From positions 1 through 64,000 of the forward strand of contig NZ_CP010407.1 of NCBI RefSeq assembly GCF_000830005.1: DNA of 64,000 nucleotides. The letters are read 5' to 3'. The notes under the pieces are model-generated. The model searched no databases. It saw only the letters and a list, made by a program, of their open reading frames with translations, and had not been told where the DNA came from. The position numbers and the translations under genes were made by a program. The DNA comes from Streptomyces vietnamensis (GTDB lineage: Bacteria > Actinomycetota > Actinomycetes > Streptomycetales > Streptomycetaceae). This document shows, in pieces, positions 34,398 to 43,785 of this stretch (the first letter of the stretch is position 1; every line of letters begins with the position of its first letter).

Positions 34398-37300
34398 GTG
34401 CCATGGGTTCGAGGCGTCGGTAGACGCAGACATCGCTTCAGACACCTGGTGGCCCGAACCACCAGCGCCACAGCCCTCCTCACCGCCTCGGCCGTACTGA
34501 CCGGCCTGGTCCAGGCCGTACCGGCAGCGGCCGACACGGTGCCGGAGGAGGACACCGGCTGGATGCGCAACAGCGTCGGCTACCAGCGGCGGGTCGACCG
34601 CTGTCTGACCGCCGAGGCGCTGCACTTCGGCGGTCCCCTGCAGAAGGCCCGCGCCATCAAGGGGTTGACCGGCACTCAGGAGGAGCTCCGCGCGACCGTC
34701 ATCAGCGCGGACTCGATCGGGTACGGGCCGCTCGGCCAGGCTTCCGGGGAGGACTACAGCGCCGCCGAGGCGTACAGGCACGTGGTCGTGGACCGGCAGC
34801 TCGCGCTGCAGAGCGCCAACGACCCCTACGTCCGGTCGGCGTGGGAGAGCGACGACATGGAGTGGCACGTGCCGGCGTTCGGCGACGACGTCACGCGCTT
34901 CACCCTCGAGACCCAGGCCAGGATGTCGAATCTGGGCTCGGACGAGCACAGCGTCGCCAGCCCCGAGGCGATCGCCAAGGCCAAGGAGGTGGCCAAGGAG
35001 AACGAGGGCAAGGACGCCTTCCACGACATGACGTCGGGCTGGATGCTCTCGGACGACCAGATCAACGTCAGGGGTTACGCGTACGGGACGACCGCCACCG
35101 ACATCGCCGCCTACCTGAAGCGCGGCGGCTTCCCGACCGTGGCGCCCGCCAAGGACTCGCCCGAGTACCGCGTCGAGGTCGAGGACCAGAAGCAGGCCTG
35201 GTCCGCCTGTGACAGCCAGAACCCGTTCGACCCGCGCCGCGTGCTCAACGAGCCCGTGATGACCGCCATGGTCGAGTGGGAGCTGGAGTACGCCGGCCAG
35301 GCCGGCCAACGCGCGAGGATCATGCAGGCGGACGCCGATGCCGGCGCCGCGACCCGCGAGGCCACCGACGACATGATCAACGCGATCGGCCAGGCATGGG
35401 CGGTCGACCAGATCCTCACCTGGCGCAAGTACTGGACGGACAAGCTCGCCCAGGACCCGAACACGATCTTCCAGAAGCCCGACCAGGCCTTCTACGACAA
35501 GGCCGACGCCGACCTCGCGCGCTACCGGTCGAACATCGCCGCCCTCGTCGCGTCGGCACAGGACCACGCGGGCAAGGCGGTCACGGCCGCGCAGACGGCC
35601 GTGACCGCGCAGCAGGAGGCCTGGGCCGTCGCCGACACGAGTCATGTGCCGCGCGGCCGGGGTCTGACGTACGCCCGGCAGTCGGTGCAGGTCGCCCGCG
35701 CCTCCGCGGCCGCCGCCACGGCCGCCGCGAAGGCGACCGAGACCGCGCTCGCCGCGGCCAACGCGTCCGTCGCCACCAGTGACGCGCTGCTCGCCAAGGC
35801 GCAGACCGAGTCGCACGCGGTCGGCGCCGAGTTCCGGCGGGTGGCGGCGCAGGAGGCCGCCGCGCAGGCGAAGGCCGCCGCCGACAGTGCCGAGGCCAAC
35901 GCCACGGCCGCCGCCGAGAGCGCGAACACCGCCAAGGCCGCCCGTACGACGGCCGAGCAGAAGCGCGACAAGGCCGCCACCGCCGCCGCTTCGGCCGCCG
36001 CCGAGCGTGCCAAGGCCCAGACGGAGCAGGCCACGGCCGTCGCCTCGCGGGCGAAGGCCGCGACCGAGCGCGCCAAGGCGCAGGAGGCCGAGGAGCGGGC
36101 CGCGGCCGAGCAGACCTCGGCCAAGAGCGCCGACACGGCCGCCGGGACCGCCGCCACCGAGGCGGCGACGAAGCGGAAGCTCGCGGACGAGAAGGCCAAG
36201 ACCGCCCAGGTCGACCGGGAGAGGGCTGTTGCCGCCGCCCAGGCGAAGCAGGCCACGGCGGCCCGGGCGGCGGCGCTGGAGACCGCTGCCGCCGCCGCCG
36301 AGGGCACGGCAGCCGCCGCGGAGACCCGCGCGGCCGCGGTAGCGGCCCGTACGGCCGCCGACCAGGCCGCCGACGCCGCCACCGCCGCGCAGACCGCCGC
36401 GGACCAGGCCACCGCCGCCGCCGTCAGCGCCCGTTCGGCCGCCACCACGGCGGAGGGCGCGGCCAAGCGGGCCGAGGCCGACGCGAGCAAGGCGTGGTCG
36501 GCGTACTACGCCTCCCTCAAGGCGGCCTCCGCCGCGCGCGCGGCGGCCGCCACGGCGCTCGACGCGTCCCGGGACGCGGCGATCCGTGCGGACAACGCCG
36601 CCACGGCGTCGAAGAACGCCGACGGGCTCGCCAAGAAGGCGGGGCAGGAAGCCGCCGCCGCCGAGAGCGACGCCACGGAAGCGGTGAAGTCGGCAGGCGT
36701 CGTGGTGGGCCGTGCCTATGCGGCCGGCCAGGCGGCACTCGTTGCCCGAGACGCCGCCACGGGCGCGGTCGCCGCCGCCGACGAGGTCCTCGCCATCGGT
36801 TCGTCGTACAAGGAGAAGGACACCTCGGCGGCGTTCGCGATACTGGTCGGCCAGTCGTCGAGGACGATCGCGGAGCAGCAGGCCGCCGCGGCCGAGGCCA
36901 AGGCCACCGAGGCGGCCAAGGCCGCGGAGTCCGCGCAGCAGACCGCCGCGCAGGCCACCGGTGACGCGAAGCTCGCCGCCGAGGCCGCCGCCGCGGCGGC
37001 TACCGATTCGGTGCGCGCGGCCGAGGCCGTGACGCGCGCTCAGGCGTCCGCGGCCGAGGCCTCCGAGGCCGGGAAGGGCGCCACCGCCGCCTCCGACGCC
37101 GCCGCCGGCCACGCCGGACAGGCCGGGAACGACGCGGCGTCCGCCCGCCTCACCGCGGACGAGGCGAGCGACGCGGCCACCGCGGCCGAACGCGAGGCCA
37201 CCGACGCCGAGCGGCACGCCGCCGAGGCGAACGAGAAGTCCGGTCGGGCGGGCGAGGCCGCCGCCGAGGCCGCGGACAAGGCCGCCGGCTCCGAACGGGC

Positions 37301-40300
37301 GGCCAAGGACGCCGAGTCGAAGGCGTCCGACGCCACCGGCGACAGCACGGCCGCCGAGGAAGCCGCCGCGCAGGCGGAGAAAGCGCAGCAGACGCGGAAC
37401 GAGGCGGCGCACAAGGAAGCGCTCGCCGAGGGCGTCACGCCGATCGAGGGCGGTGCGAACAACTGGCCCGCGCTCGGTGAGCGCGAGGAGAAGATCCTGC
37501 TCGACGCCTGTGGCCAGACCTGTGTCGACGACTACCGGAAGGGCCTCGCGGCCGTCTCCGTGAACGTCGTCGAGTGGGCGACCGCCAACGGTGGGCAGAT
37601 CCTCTTCGAACAGCTCGACCCCGCCAAGGTGAAGCAGTGCCTGCCGGCCTCGAACGTCGAGCAGTGTCTCTGGGCGCTGGTCGACGTCCCGTCGTCCGCC
37701 GTGATCGTCGGCCGTGTCCCCGCGCTCGCGCAAGCGATCGAGAAGGTCTCCGACGGCATGCGGACGATCTTCCGCGACGCCGACAACGCGCTGCGCCGCC
37801 TCAACGAGCTGACGGCCGTCATCCGTGACGTGCGCGGCGCCCCGCGCCTCAACCGGTGTCTCGCGGGTGTCGCCCTGCACGCGGGCGGCGCAAACATGAA
37901 GGCCAAGGCCATCGAGGCTCTGACCGGTACGAACGACGATCTGCAGGCAGTCGTCGGCGATGCCGGCGGGATCGGCCTCTTCCCCTTGGGGCAGGCCTTC
38001 GACCAGGACCGGCGGGCCGGTTACGCCTACCGGGACGCCTTCGCGGCACGTGAGGCCCTTCTGGAGGACGCCAACCGTCCGTACGCGATGAGCTCGTTCG
38101 ACGACGGGATCACGCTGCACGCACCGCGCTTCGGCGCCGACGTCCTCGAGTTCACGCTGTCCACCCAGCCGAAGGTGTCCGCGCGTCTCGGCTGGGACGG
38201 GCACACCAACGCGAGCCCCGAGGCGGTCGCCAGGGCCCGGGAGATCACCGAGCAGAACCGCGGCAAGGACCCCTGGCGCGACTTCGCCGCGGACTTCATG
38301 CTGCTGGACACCAGTGTGAACAGGACCGAGTACGCGGACGGCACCACGGCCAGCGAGGTCGCGTCCTACCTGCGGCACGGTGGCTTCCTCGACAAGAAGC
38401 CCGTCGAGGGGACGCCCGAGTTCCGTGTCGAGGTGGAGAACCTCAAGCAGGCGTGGTCCGCGTGTGACCACGCCGACCCGGTCGACCCGCGCAACGCCCT
38501 GAGCGAGGTCGTCTCCCAGGCCTCGTACGAGTGGGAGGCGGAGTACGCCGGTCAGGCCGCGCCGCGCGCCGTCATCATGCGGGCGGAGGCCGACGCCGCC
38601 GCCGCGACCCGGTCCGCCACCGATGCCATGGTCGAGGCCATCGGCCAGGCGTGGCGCGCGGACCAGATCCTGCGCTGGCAGAAGTACTGGCACGACCAGC
38701 TGGAAGCCGATCCGGACAATATCTTCAAGCCGGAGCAGGCTTTGTTCGACCAGGCGAAGGCCGATCTGGCGAACGCCCGGGGCAAGGTCCAGGCGCTGGT
38801 CACCACCGCCAAGGACCAGGCCACCGCCGCCAACGCCGCCGCCGCGCGCGCGGTGACCGGCCAGCAGCAGGCCTGGGTCATCGCGGACGCCGCCGAGGTG
38901 CCGCGCGGCCGGGGCCTGATGTACGCACGGCAGTCGGTGCAGGTCGCCCGTGCCTCGGGCGCGGCCGCCACGGCCGCGGCGAAGGCGACCGAGACGGCCC
39001 TGAACGCGGCGAACGCCACCGTGTCGACGTCCGAGGCGCTGCTGGCGCTGGCGAAGACCGAGGCGCACGCGGTGAACACCGAGTTCCGCCGGATCGCCGC
39101 CCAGGAGGCCGCCGCCCAGGCGAAGGCCGCGGCGGACAGCGCCGACGCCTACGCGGCCTCGGCCGCGGCGAACGCCGAGACCGCGAAGAAGGCCAAGGAG
39201 AAGGCCCTCGCGGAGGAGCAGGACGCCAAGAAGGCGGCGGCCGACGCGCAGGCGCAGCGTGCCGTGGCCGAGCTGGAGCGTGCGAACGCGGCGGCCTACC
39301 GGGCCACCGCCGAGCGCGAGCGGGACAAGGCGGCCGGCCATGAGGCCGACGCCGTCGCCCAGGGCCGGATCGCGAGCGACGCCCGTGCCTCGGCCGAGGC
39401 GGCGGGATCCACGGCCTCCTCCAAGCGGGCCGTGGCGGAGCAGGCGGAGCGCGACGCGGTCGCCGCACGTGACAAGGCCCGCGAGGCCGAGCAGCGGCGG
39501 GACTCGCTGAACGCGAAGGCTGCGGCCCTGGAGGCCAAGGCCGCTGCGGACGAGGGCACGGACGCGGCGACCGCCTCCCGTACTGCGGCGACCGATGCCC
39601 GGGCCGCCGCGAACGAGGCGACCACCGCGGCCACCAGCGCGCGTGCTTCGGCGAACGCGGCCACGGCCGCGGCCACCGACGCCCGCGAGGCGGCCACCAA
39701 GGCGCAGGGCTCCGCGGCCCGCGCCAGGGCCGCATCCGACAGTGCCTGGGCGTCCTTCTGGATCGCGTCCGGTGCCGCCGCGGCGGCACACGCGGCGGCG
39801 GCCGAGGCCATCGACGCGTCGGAAGACGCTGCGGCTGACGCGAAGGCCGCTCAGGAGCAGTCGGAGAAGGCCTCCGCGGCGGCCAAGGTCGCCAAGACCG
39901 AGGCTGCGTCGGCCCGTTCGGAAGCGGCGCAGACCGCGTCCTGGGCGGCGACGACCGCGGGCAAGGCGCTCGCGGCGGTGCAGTCCTCGCTCGCGGCCCG
40001 TGACTCGGCTGCCGCGGTGACCAAGCCGGCGAACGAGGCGATCGCGCTCGGCAGCCCGTTCCAGGAGGTCGACAGCTCGGCCGCGTTCGCGGTGCTGACC
40101 GGTCAGCAGTCGCTGACGATCGCACAGCAGCAGGCCGCCGCTGCGGCAGCCACGGCGAACCAGGCCGAGGACATGTCCGCGGAGGCGAAGGCACTGGCCG
40201 ACCAGGCTGCCGCGGACATGAAGCTCGCGGCGGAGGCCTCCGCGTCCGCCGCAGCGGACGCGGCCCGCGCCGCCAAGGCGTACCAGCGGGCCCAGACCTC

Positions 40301-41837
40301 GGCCACCCAGGCCGCTGAGGAGGCTCAGGGGGCCCAGGCTGCGGCGGGCCGAGCCGACGGCTACGCCACGACGGCCGGAACCGCCGCGATGGCGGCGGGG
40401 TCGGCGGCGATGGACGCCGAGTCCGACGCGGCGGCGGCGGACGCGGCGGCGACCGAGGCGGAGAAGGACGCCGCCAACGCCCGCGCCGTGGCCACCAAGG
40501 CCGAGGAGGACGCCGCCAGCGCCCGTGCCACCGCCACCAAGGCGGAAAACGACGCGACGGCGGCCGAGACGGCCGCGGCCGGTGCCAGGGACGCGGCGGC
40601 GGAGGCCCAGGCCGCCGCCGACCGCACCGAGACGACCGGTGACAAGGAGCAGATCTCGCAGGGTCTGACCACCGGGATCGGCGACGTGTGGGTGGTCCTC
40701 GACCACATCGAGTACATCGGCGAGCCGCAGAACGTCAAGAAGGACAACTGCAACCCGATCATCCACGTCGGGGACTGCACGATCACGGCCGACGTCACGT
40801 ACAAGGCGCACGTCGACGTGTACATGTGCGGGGCCTCGCCGGACACGTACTTCGGCCGCTGCCCGCAGGCGGACACCGTTTACCTCGGCCCCGAGGTGAC
40901 GGAACCCAGGACCGAGCGGCTCAGCCACACGCTGTCGATGGTCGAGTTCAACTCGGGGATCGATCCGGTCGACGTCCTGCTCGGCGACTTCATCGGCTGC
41001 GCCCAGAAGATCACGCCGGGTGGCGAGTCGGGCAGTTGGGGCGACTGTGCCTGGGCGGCCAGCTGGTTCGTCGCGGGCCCGCTCTTCCGGGCCGGCAAGG
41101 CCGCGGTGTACGCGCTGGACGCGGCGTTCAGGACGGGCATCGGGTTCATGGACGCCTACCGGGCGCTCCACACCATCGGCCTGACCGAGGCCGCCGTCCA
41201 GGGCATCCTCAGCCGCATCTTCCGGAAGGCCGGCGAGGCGTGCCAGGCGGTCAGCCCCGTCACCTCGAAGGTCGCGAGCTTCCAGGTCGCGTCGTTCGCC
41301 GCGGCGTCGGCCAGCAACGAGCTCATCGAGAAGTGCCAGGCGATCCTCAAGGACATCGCCGAGAACATCGTCAAGGACGGCGAGCGCATCGTCCTCGGAG
41401 TCAACCCCTACTCGGACGGCCTGACCAAGATCACCGGTGGGCGCACCTTCAACAACAAGGAGTTCGGTATTCAACTGCCGAAGGAGATGGGGTTGGGAGA
41501 ACGCCCGATCTGGACGGTGGGAGTGGAGCAAGCGGTGTCCAACGGCAGCGTGAAAATCTCGGTGTCCCTGGACGGTGTCGAAGGCGCCAAGACTGCTGAC
41601 GAGGCGCTGAATATGCTTCTGCAGCGAGGGGAGACGATCGCGGTCGGCGACTGGGAGACCGTCCGGACGGGCGGCTTCGGAACCGCATGGGAGATGGTCA
41701 AGCTTCGTTCGGCCGTCCGGATGGAGGACCGCGGCTGGAAGTCCATCGACTGGTGGATGACCAACGAGGAGGGCAAGGTCGTACAGGTCTACCCGGAGAA
41801 GTGGAAGTACGCCAACGGGACGCCGGTCGCCGACTGA
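34398..41837 (+). CDS. Giant secreted polymorphic-toxin-like protein with a duplicated Ala-rich module
   Basis: 2479 residues. A signal peptide (basic RRRHRFRHLVAR, hydrophobic core, cleavage near Ala45) begins the GTG frame. Module 1 (about 65-1010) and module 2 (about 1150-2075) are homologous: each opens RxxRCL-x-ALHxGG-xxKAxAIxxLTGT, continues with a globular part, then about 650 residues of Ala/Glu/Lys-rich helix likely to form a long coiled-coil stalk. A linker of about 140 residues carries four Cys. Residues 2080-2340 hold Cys pairs and a hydrophobic stretch. The last 134 residues (from GGRTFNNKEFG to KYANGTPVAD) are compact and chemically different, like the toxin tip of a polymorphic toxin. 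An immunity-like gene follows after 16 bases. The tip may be an Ntox-type domain (type 27 comes to mind), unconfirmed. Confidence 0.85.
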   Translation: MPWVRGVGRRRHRFRHLVARTTSATALLTASAVLTGLVQAVPAAADTVPEEDTGWMRNSVGYQRRVDRCLTAEALHFGGPLQKARAIKGLTGTQEELRATVISADSIGYGPLGQASGEDYSAAEAYRHVVVDRQLALQSANDPYVRSAWESDDMEWHVPAFGDDVTRFTLETQARMSNLGSDEHSVASPEAIAKAKEVAKENEGKDAFHDMTSGWMLSDDQINVRGYAYGTTATDIAAYLKRGGFPTVAPAKDSPEYRVEVEDQKQAWSACDSQNPFDPRRVLNEPVMTAMVEWELEYAGQAGQRARIMQADADAGAATREATDDMINAIGQAWAVDQILTWRKYWTDKLAQDPNTIFQKPDQAFYDKADADLARYRSNIAALVASAQDHAGKAVTAAQTAVTAQQEAWAVADTSHVPRGRGLTYARQSVQVARASAAAATAAAKATETALAAANASVATSDALLAKAQTESHAVGAEFRRVAAQEAAAQAKAAADSAEANATAAAESANTAKAARTTAEQKRDKAATAAASAAAERAKAQTEQATAVASRAKAATERAKAQEAEERAAAEQTSAKSADTAAGTAATEAATKRKLADEKAKTAQVDRERAVAAAQAKQATAARAAALETAAAAAEGTAAAAETRAAAVAARTAADQAADAATAAQTAADQATAAAVSARSAATTAEGAAKRAEADASKAWSAYYASLKAASAARAAAATALDASRDAAIRADNAATASKNADGLAKKAGQEAAAAESDATEAVKSAGVVVGRAYAAGQAALVARDAATGAVAAADEVLAIGSSYKEKDTSAAFAILVGQSSRTIAEQQAAAAEAKATEAAKAAESAQQTAAQATGDAKLAAEAAAAAATDSVRAAEAVTRAQASAAEASEAGKGATAASDAAAGHAGQAGNDAASARLTADEASDAATAAEREATDAERHAAEANEKSGRAGEAAAEAADKAAGSERAAKDAESKASDATGDSTAAEEAAAQAEKAQQTRNEAAHKEALAEGVTPIEGGANNWPALGEREEKILLDACGQTCVDDYRKGLAAVSVNVVEWATANGGQILFEQLDPAKVKQCLPASNVEQCLWALVDVPSSAVIVGRVPALAQAIEKVSDGMRTIFRDADNALRRLNELTAVIRDVRGAPRLNRCLAGVALHAGGANMKAKAIEALTGTNDDLQAVVGDAGGIGLFPLGQAFDQDRRAGYAYRDAFAAREALLEDANRPYAMSSFDDGITLHAPRFGADVLEFTLSTQPKVSARLGWDGHTNASPEAVARAREITEQNRGKDPWRDFAADFMLLDTSVNRTEYADGTTASEVASYLRHGGFLDKKPVEGTPEFRVEVENLKQAWSACDHADPVDPRNALSEVVSQASYEWEAEYAGQAAPRAVIMRAEADAAAATRSATDAMVEAIGQAWRADQILRWQKYWHDQLEADPDNIFKPEQALFDQAKADLANARGKVQALVTTAKDQATAANAAAARAVTGQQQAWVIADAAEVPRGRGLMYARQSVQVARASGAAATAAAKATETALNAANATVSTSEALLALAKTEAHAVNTEFRRIAAQEAAAQAKAAADSADAYAASAAANAETAKKAKEKALAEEQDAKKAAADAQAQRAVAELERANAAAYRATAERERDKAAGHEADAVAQGRIASDARASAEAAGSTASSKRAVAEQAERDAVAARDKAREAEQRRDSLNAKAAALEAKAAADEGTDAATASRTAATDARAAANEATTAATSARASANAATAAATDAREAATKAQGSAARARAASDSAWASFWIASGAAAAAHAAAAEAIDASEDAAADAKAAQEQSEKASAAAKVAKTEAASARSEAAQTASWAATTAGKALAAVQSSLAARDSAAAVTKPANEAIALGSPFQEVDSSAAFAVLTGQQSLTIAQQQAAAAAATANQAEDMSAEAKALADQAAADMKLAAEASASAAADAARAAKAYQRAQTSATQAAEEAQGAQAAAGRADGYATTAGTAAMAAGSAAMDAESDAAAADAAATEAEKDAANARAVATKAEEDAASARATATKAENDATAAETAAAGARDAAAEAQAAADRTETTGDKEQISQGLTTGIGDVWVVLDHIEYIGEPQNVKKDNCNPIIHVGDCTITADVTYKAHVDVYMCGASPDTYFGRCPQADTVYLGPEVTEPRTERLSHTLSMVEFNSGIDPVDVLLGDFIGCAQKITPGGESGSWGDCAWAASWFVAGPLFRAGKAAVYALDAAFRTGIGFMDAYRALHTIGLTEAAVQGILSRIFRKAGEACQAVSPVTSKVASFQVASFAAASASNELIEKCQAILKDIAENIVKDGERIVLGVNPYSDGLTKITGGRTFNNKEFGIQLPKEMGLGERPIWTVGVEQAVSNGSVKISVSLDGVEGAKTADEALNMLLQRGETIAVGDWETVRTGGFGTAWEMVKLRSAVRMEDRGWKSIDWWMTNEEGKVVQVYPEKWKYANGTPVAD
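34590..40630 (+). repeat. Internal duplication of an approximately 2.8-kb coding module
   Basis: Two direct copies, about 34590-37428 and 37846-40626, inside the giant gene. Matching blocks in the same order: RVDRCLTAEALHFGG with RLNRCLAGVALHAGG; KQAWSACD in both; EAEYAGQA-type segments; IGQAW-x-x-DQIL-x-W-x-KYW; and PRGRGL-x-YARQSVQVARAS in both. The copies have diverged, so the duplication is not recent. Confidence 0.8.
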
Positions 41838-41853
41838 TGAGGAGATGGTGGGC

Positions 41854-42267
41854 ATGACGGATTTCGTCCGGGAAGGGCGGCTCTTCAGAGTCGGCGGGTT
41901 CCTCCCGTCGCACCGGCAGCTCTTTCTGACCAGTGAGGCCACGCTGGTGGACCGGACCACGACGAGGATCGAGGTCTCCTTCGGGCATGTGGAACTGATG
42001 TTCCTCAAGCCCCTCTACCGGAACGGGCTCCACATCCGGCGGGCGACCGCCGCCGAGTTCAGCGTGCTCAGCACACGGCACGGCATTCCGGAGGCGGACG
42101 CCGACTACACCTGGATCCTGGATCCGGACGGCGAAAGCTTCGTCGTCAGCGCCAATCCGAGCTGGCGGGAGGCGGAGTACGCCCTGATGGGCGAACGGCA
42201 GTCGCTGTACGACCCGCGTGAGCCCTGGCCGCCGGAGTTCCCGGCGGAATCGGGACACGTCAGCTGA
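41854..42267 (+). CDS. Probable immunity protein for the giant toxin
   Basis: 137 residues from the ATG at 41854 (GGAG nine bases upstream; an ATG at 41845 has no room for one). It is cytoplasmic, with no signal peptide, and acidic at the C-terminus. Alternating strands and helices (RLFRVGGFLPSHRQLFLTS, TTTRIEVSFGHVELMFLKPLYRNGLHIRRAT, YTWILDPDGESFVVSANPSWREAEYALMGERQSLYDPREPWPPEFP). I do not recognise the family. Its role is inferred from position: it starts 16 bases after the toxin stop, on the same mRNA, and is closed by a strong terminator, the usual arrangement of polymorphic toxin-immunity pairs. Confidence 0.75.
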   Translation: MTDFVREGRLFRVGGFLPSHRQLFLTSEATLVDRTTTRIEVSFGHVELMFLKPLYRNGLHIRRATAAEFSVLSTRHGIPEADADYTWILDPDGESFVVSANPSWREAEYALMGERQSLYDPREPWPPEFPAESGHVS

Positions 42268-42291
42268 CCGTCTGCCGCCCGAGTGAATGAG

Positions 42292-42336
42292 GAAGGGGGC
42301 CTTCCCGGTGCTCTGTGCACCGGGAAGGCCCCCTTC
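42292..42336 (+). terminator. Strong intrinsic terminator after the toxin-immunity operon
   Basis: A perfect 19-bp stem, GAAGGGGGCCTTCCCGGTG paired with its complement, closes a 7-base loop and is followed by TTCCG. It lies 25 bases after the immunity stop. Confidence 0.9.
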
Positions 42337-42356
42337 TTCCGTGTACGGGTTTTCGC

Positions 42357-43658
42357 TCAACCTCGCCGTTTCAGTTGGGGTTGCTGGGCGGCTGAGCAAG
42401 GTTGTTTGAGGCCGTGTCGGCCGGTGGACATGGTGAGGGTCCGGCGCGGGGTCGGGTTCTCCGAGGTCCTTGAGTAGAGGCTGAGCTCGAGCCGGGCGGC
42501 GTTGACCGGGAAGTGGCGGGAGGGGAAGCGGCCGAAGCCGGTGGTCTTGCCGCACCGGATGTGGTCCTCGACGGTGGCGTGTTGGCGGTGGCGGACCTCC
42601 AGGAACTGGGCCGAGCCTGAGGTGATGGGGGTGTCGGTGAGGAATACCTGGTTCCGCAGGCCCTCGTCCTGGTCGAACAGCGAGAGCTGGGCTCCGGGGT
42701 GGGGGCGTTCGCGGCGGACGATGATGCGGGTGCCGGCCGGGTAGCCGGCAAGGCCGACCATGCCGGTCAGTTCGGCGACCTCGGCGGACTCGCGCAGCGT
42801 GCCGTCCTGGTCCAGGGCGGGGTGCCAGACCTGCGCGGGCAGGGCCCGGATCGCGCGGCGGACCGGCTCGGTGATGGCGTATCCGGCCGGGAAGAAGGTG
42901 CGGATTTCGCGTGTTCGCTGGTTGCGGACGTGGGTGAGGAAGGCTTTCGCGGATCCGGCGCTGTCGGTGCGGGTGAGGATGTCGGTGCCGTGCCGGTGGG
43001 CGTCGGGGATCTGTGCGAGGGCCTGGTCGAGCACCGTGATGTGATCGGTGGTGGTGTTGGCTCCGGCGTTTCCGGGCCACAGGATGCCGGACATCGCCTC
43101 GCCGGTATTGGCCAGGAAGCACAGCAGCGGGTGGAGTCCGAAGCCGCCTTTGTAGGTGGGTGCGGCCGCTTCCTTCTCGGAATGGCAGGTGATCAGGGTC
43201 GCGTCGAGGTCCAGGACCAGGCCGGTCGCCTCGCGTCCGCCGGCCTTCACCGCGGATGTGCCGGAGCCGGTCTCCTCGGCCTGCAGCCAGGCCGCTTCCC
43301 GGGCCTGAGCGCGGGCGGACCGCAGCCGGTCCAGCATTCGTTCGTCGATGGCGGCCAGCAGCCGCCAGGCCGTCGGCGTGGAGGCGACCGGGCCGAATAC
43401 CTCGCCCTGGTCGCGCAGCACGGCCAGATCCGTGATGGCCTCGCCGCCGTCAGCGAGCGTCACCGCGAGATCGACGGCGATCCGGGCCGGGTCGTGGCCG
43501 GTCCCACGGGGCCGAAGGGGCCGAAGTGCCGTGGAGTACGCCGCCGTCGGCCCGGTCGCGTCGGCGAGATCAGCCAGTAGCCGTGTTCCGGCGTGACCGA
43601 CCACCCCCGCACCGTCGGCGGAGACGTGGAGCCTGGGACGTGAACCGATACCCTGCAC
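42357..43658 (-). pseudogene. IS1380-family transposase, C-terminally truncated
   Basis: GTG start at 43658 (VQGIGSRPRLHVSADGAGVVGHAGTRLLADLAD) with GGAAGG upstream. The IS1380 core is present: GLVLDLDATLITCHSEKEAAAPTYKGGFGLHPLLCFL (DDE Asp region) and ILTRTDSAGSAKAFLTHV (second Asp). The normal C-terminal end after FPSRHFPVNAARLEL (about 80-100 residues) is replaced by an unrelated Pro/Arg/Gln tail, so a 3' deletion joined it to the left IS end. It is 433 residues and probably inactive. Confidence 0.8.
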
Positions 43659-43778
43659 GCAGAAAGTGCCTTCCGCTGGACCGACAGAACCCCTCGACAA
43701 GGTTCATCGTCCCAACTCGGAAGGCACTTTCGCGTTCCCGGCCAGCAACCGGCCTCAGGCCAAGCGAAACGGCGAGGT
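42360..43778 (-). mobile_element. IS1380-family element, internally deleted
   Basis: Short inverted repeats ACCTCGCCGTTTC (42360-42372) and GAAACGGCGAGGT (43766-43778) bound the transposase relic. No clear target duplication is seen. It lies between the toxin operon terminator and a lipoprotein gene. Confidence 0.65.
43662..43731 (-). promoter_or_regulatory. Hairpin over the IS1380 transposase ribosome binding site
   Basis: GAAAGTGCCTTCC (43662-43674) and GGAAGGCACTTTC (43719-43731) are perfect complements. On the minus strand the 3' arm contains the GGAAGG just before the GTG start. Read-through transcripts would therefore fold to hide the ribosome binding site, a known way for ISs to limit expression from outside promoters. 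Confidence 0.55.
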
Positions 43779-43785
43779 CAAGGGC

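Noticed and set aside
34191..42008. A 2605-codon open frame antisense to the giant gene
   Set aside because: Gly/Arg/Leu-rich with no motifs, no start site, and a composition expected when Ala-rich GC-biased codons are read on the other strand. The sense frame has a signal peptide and a downstream partner.
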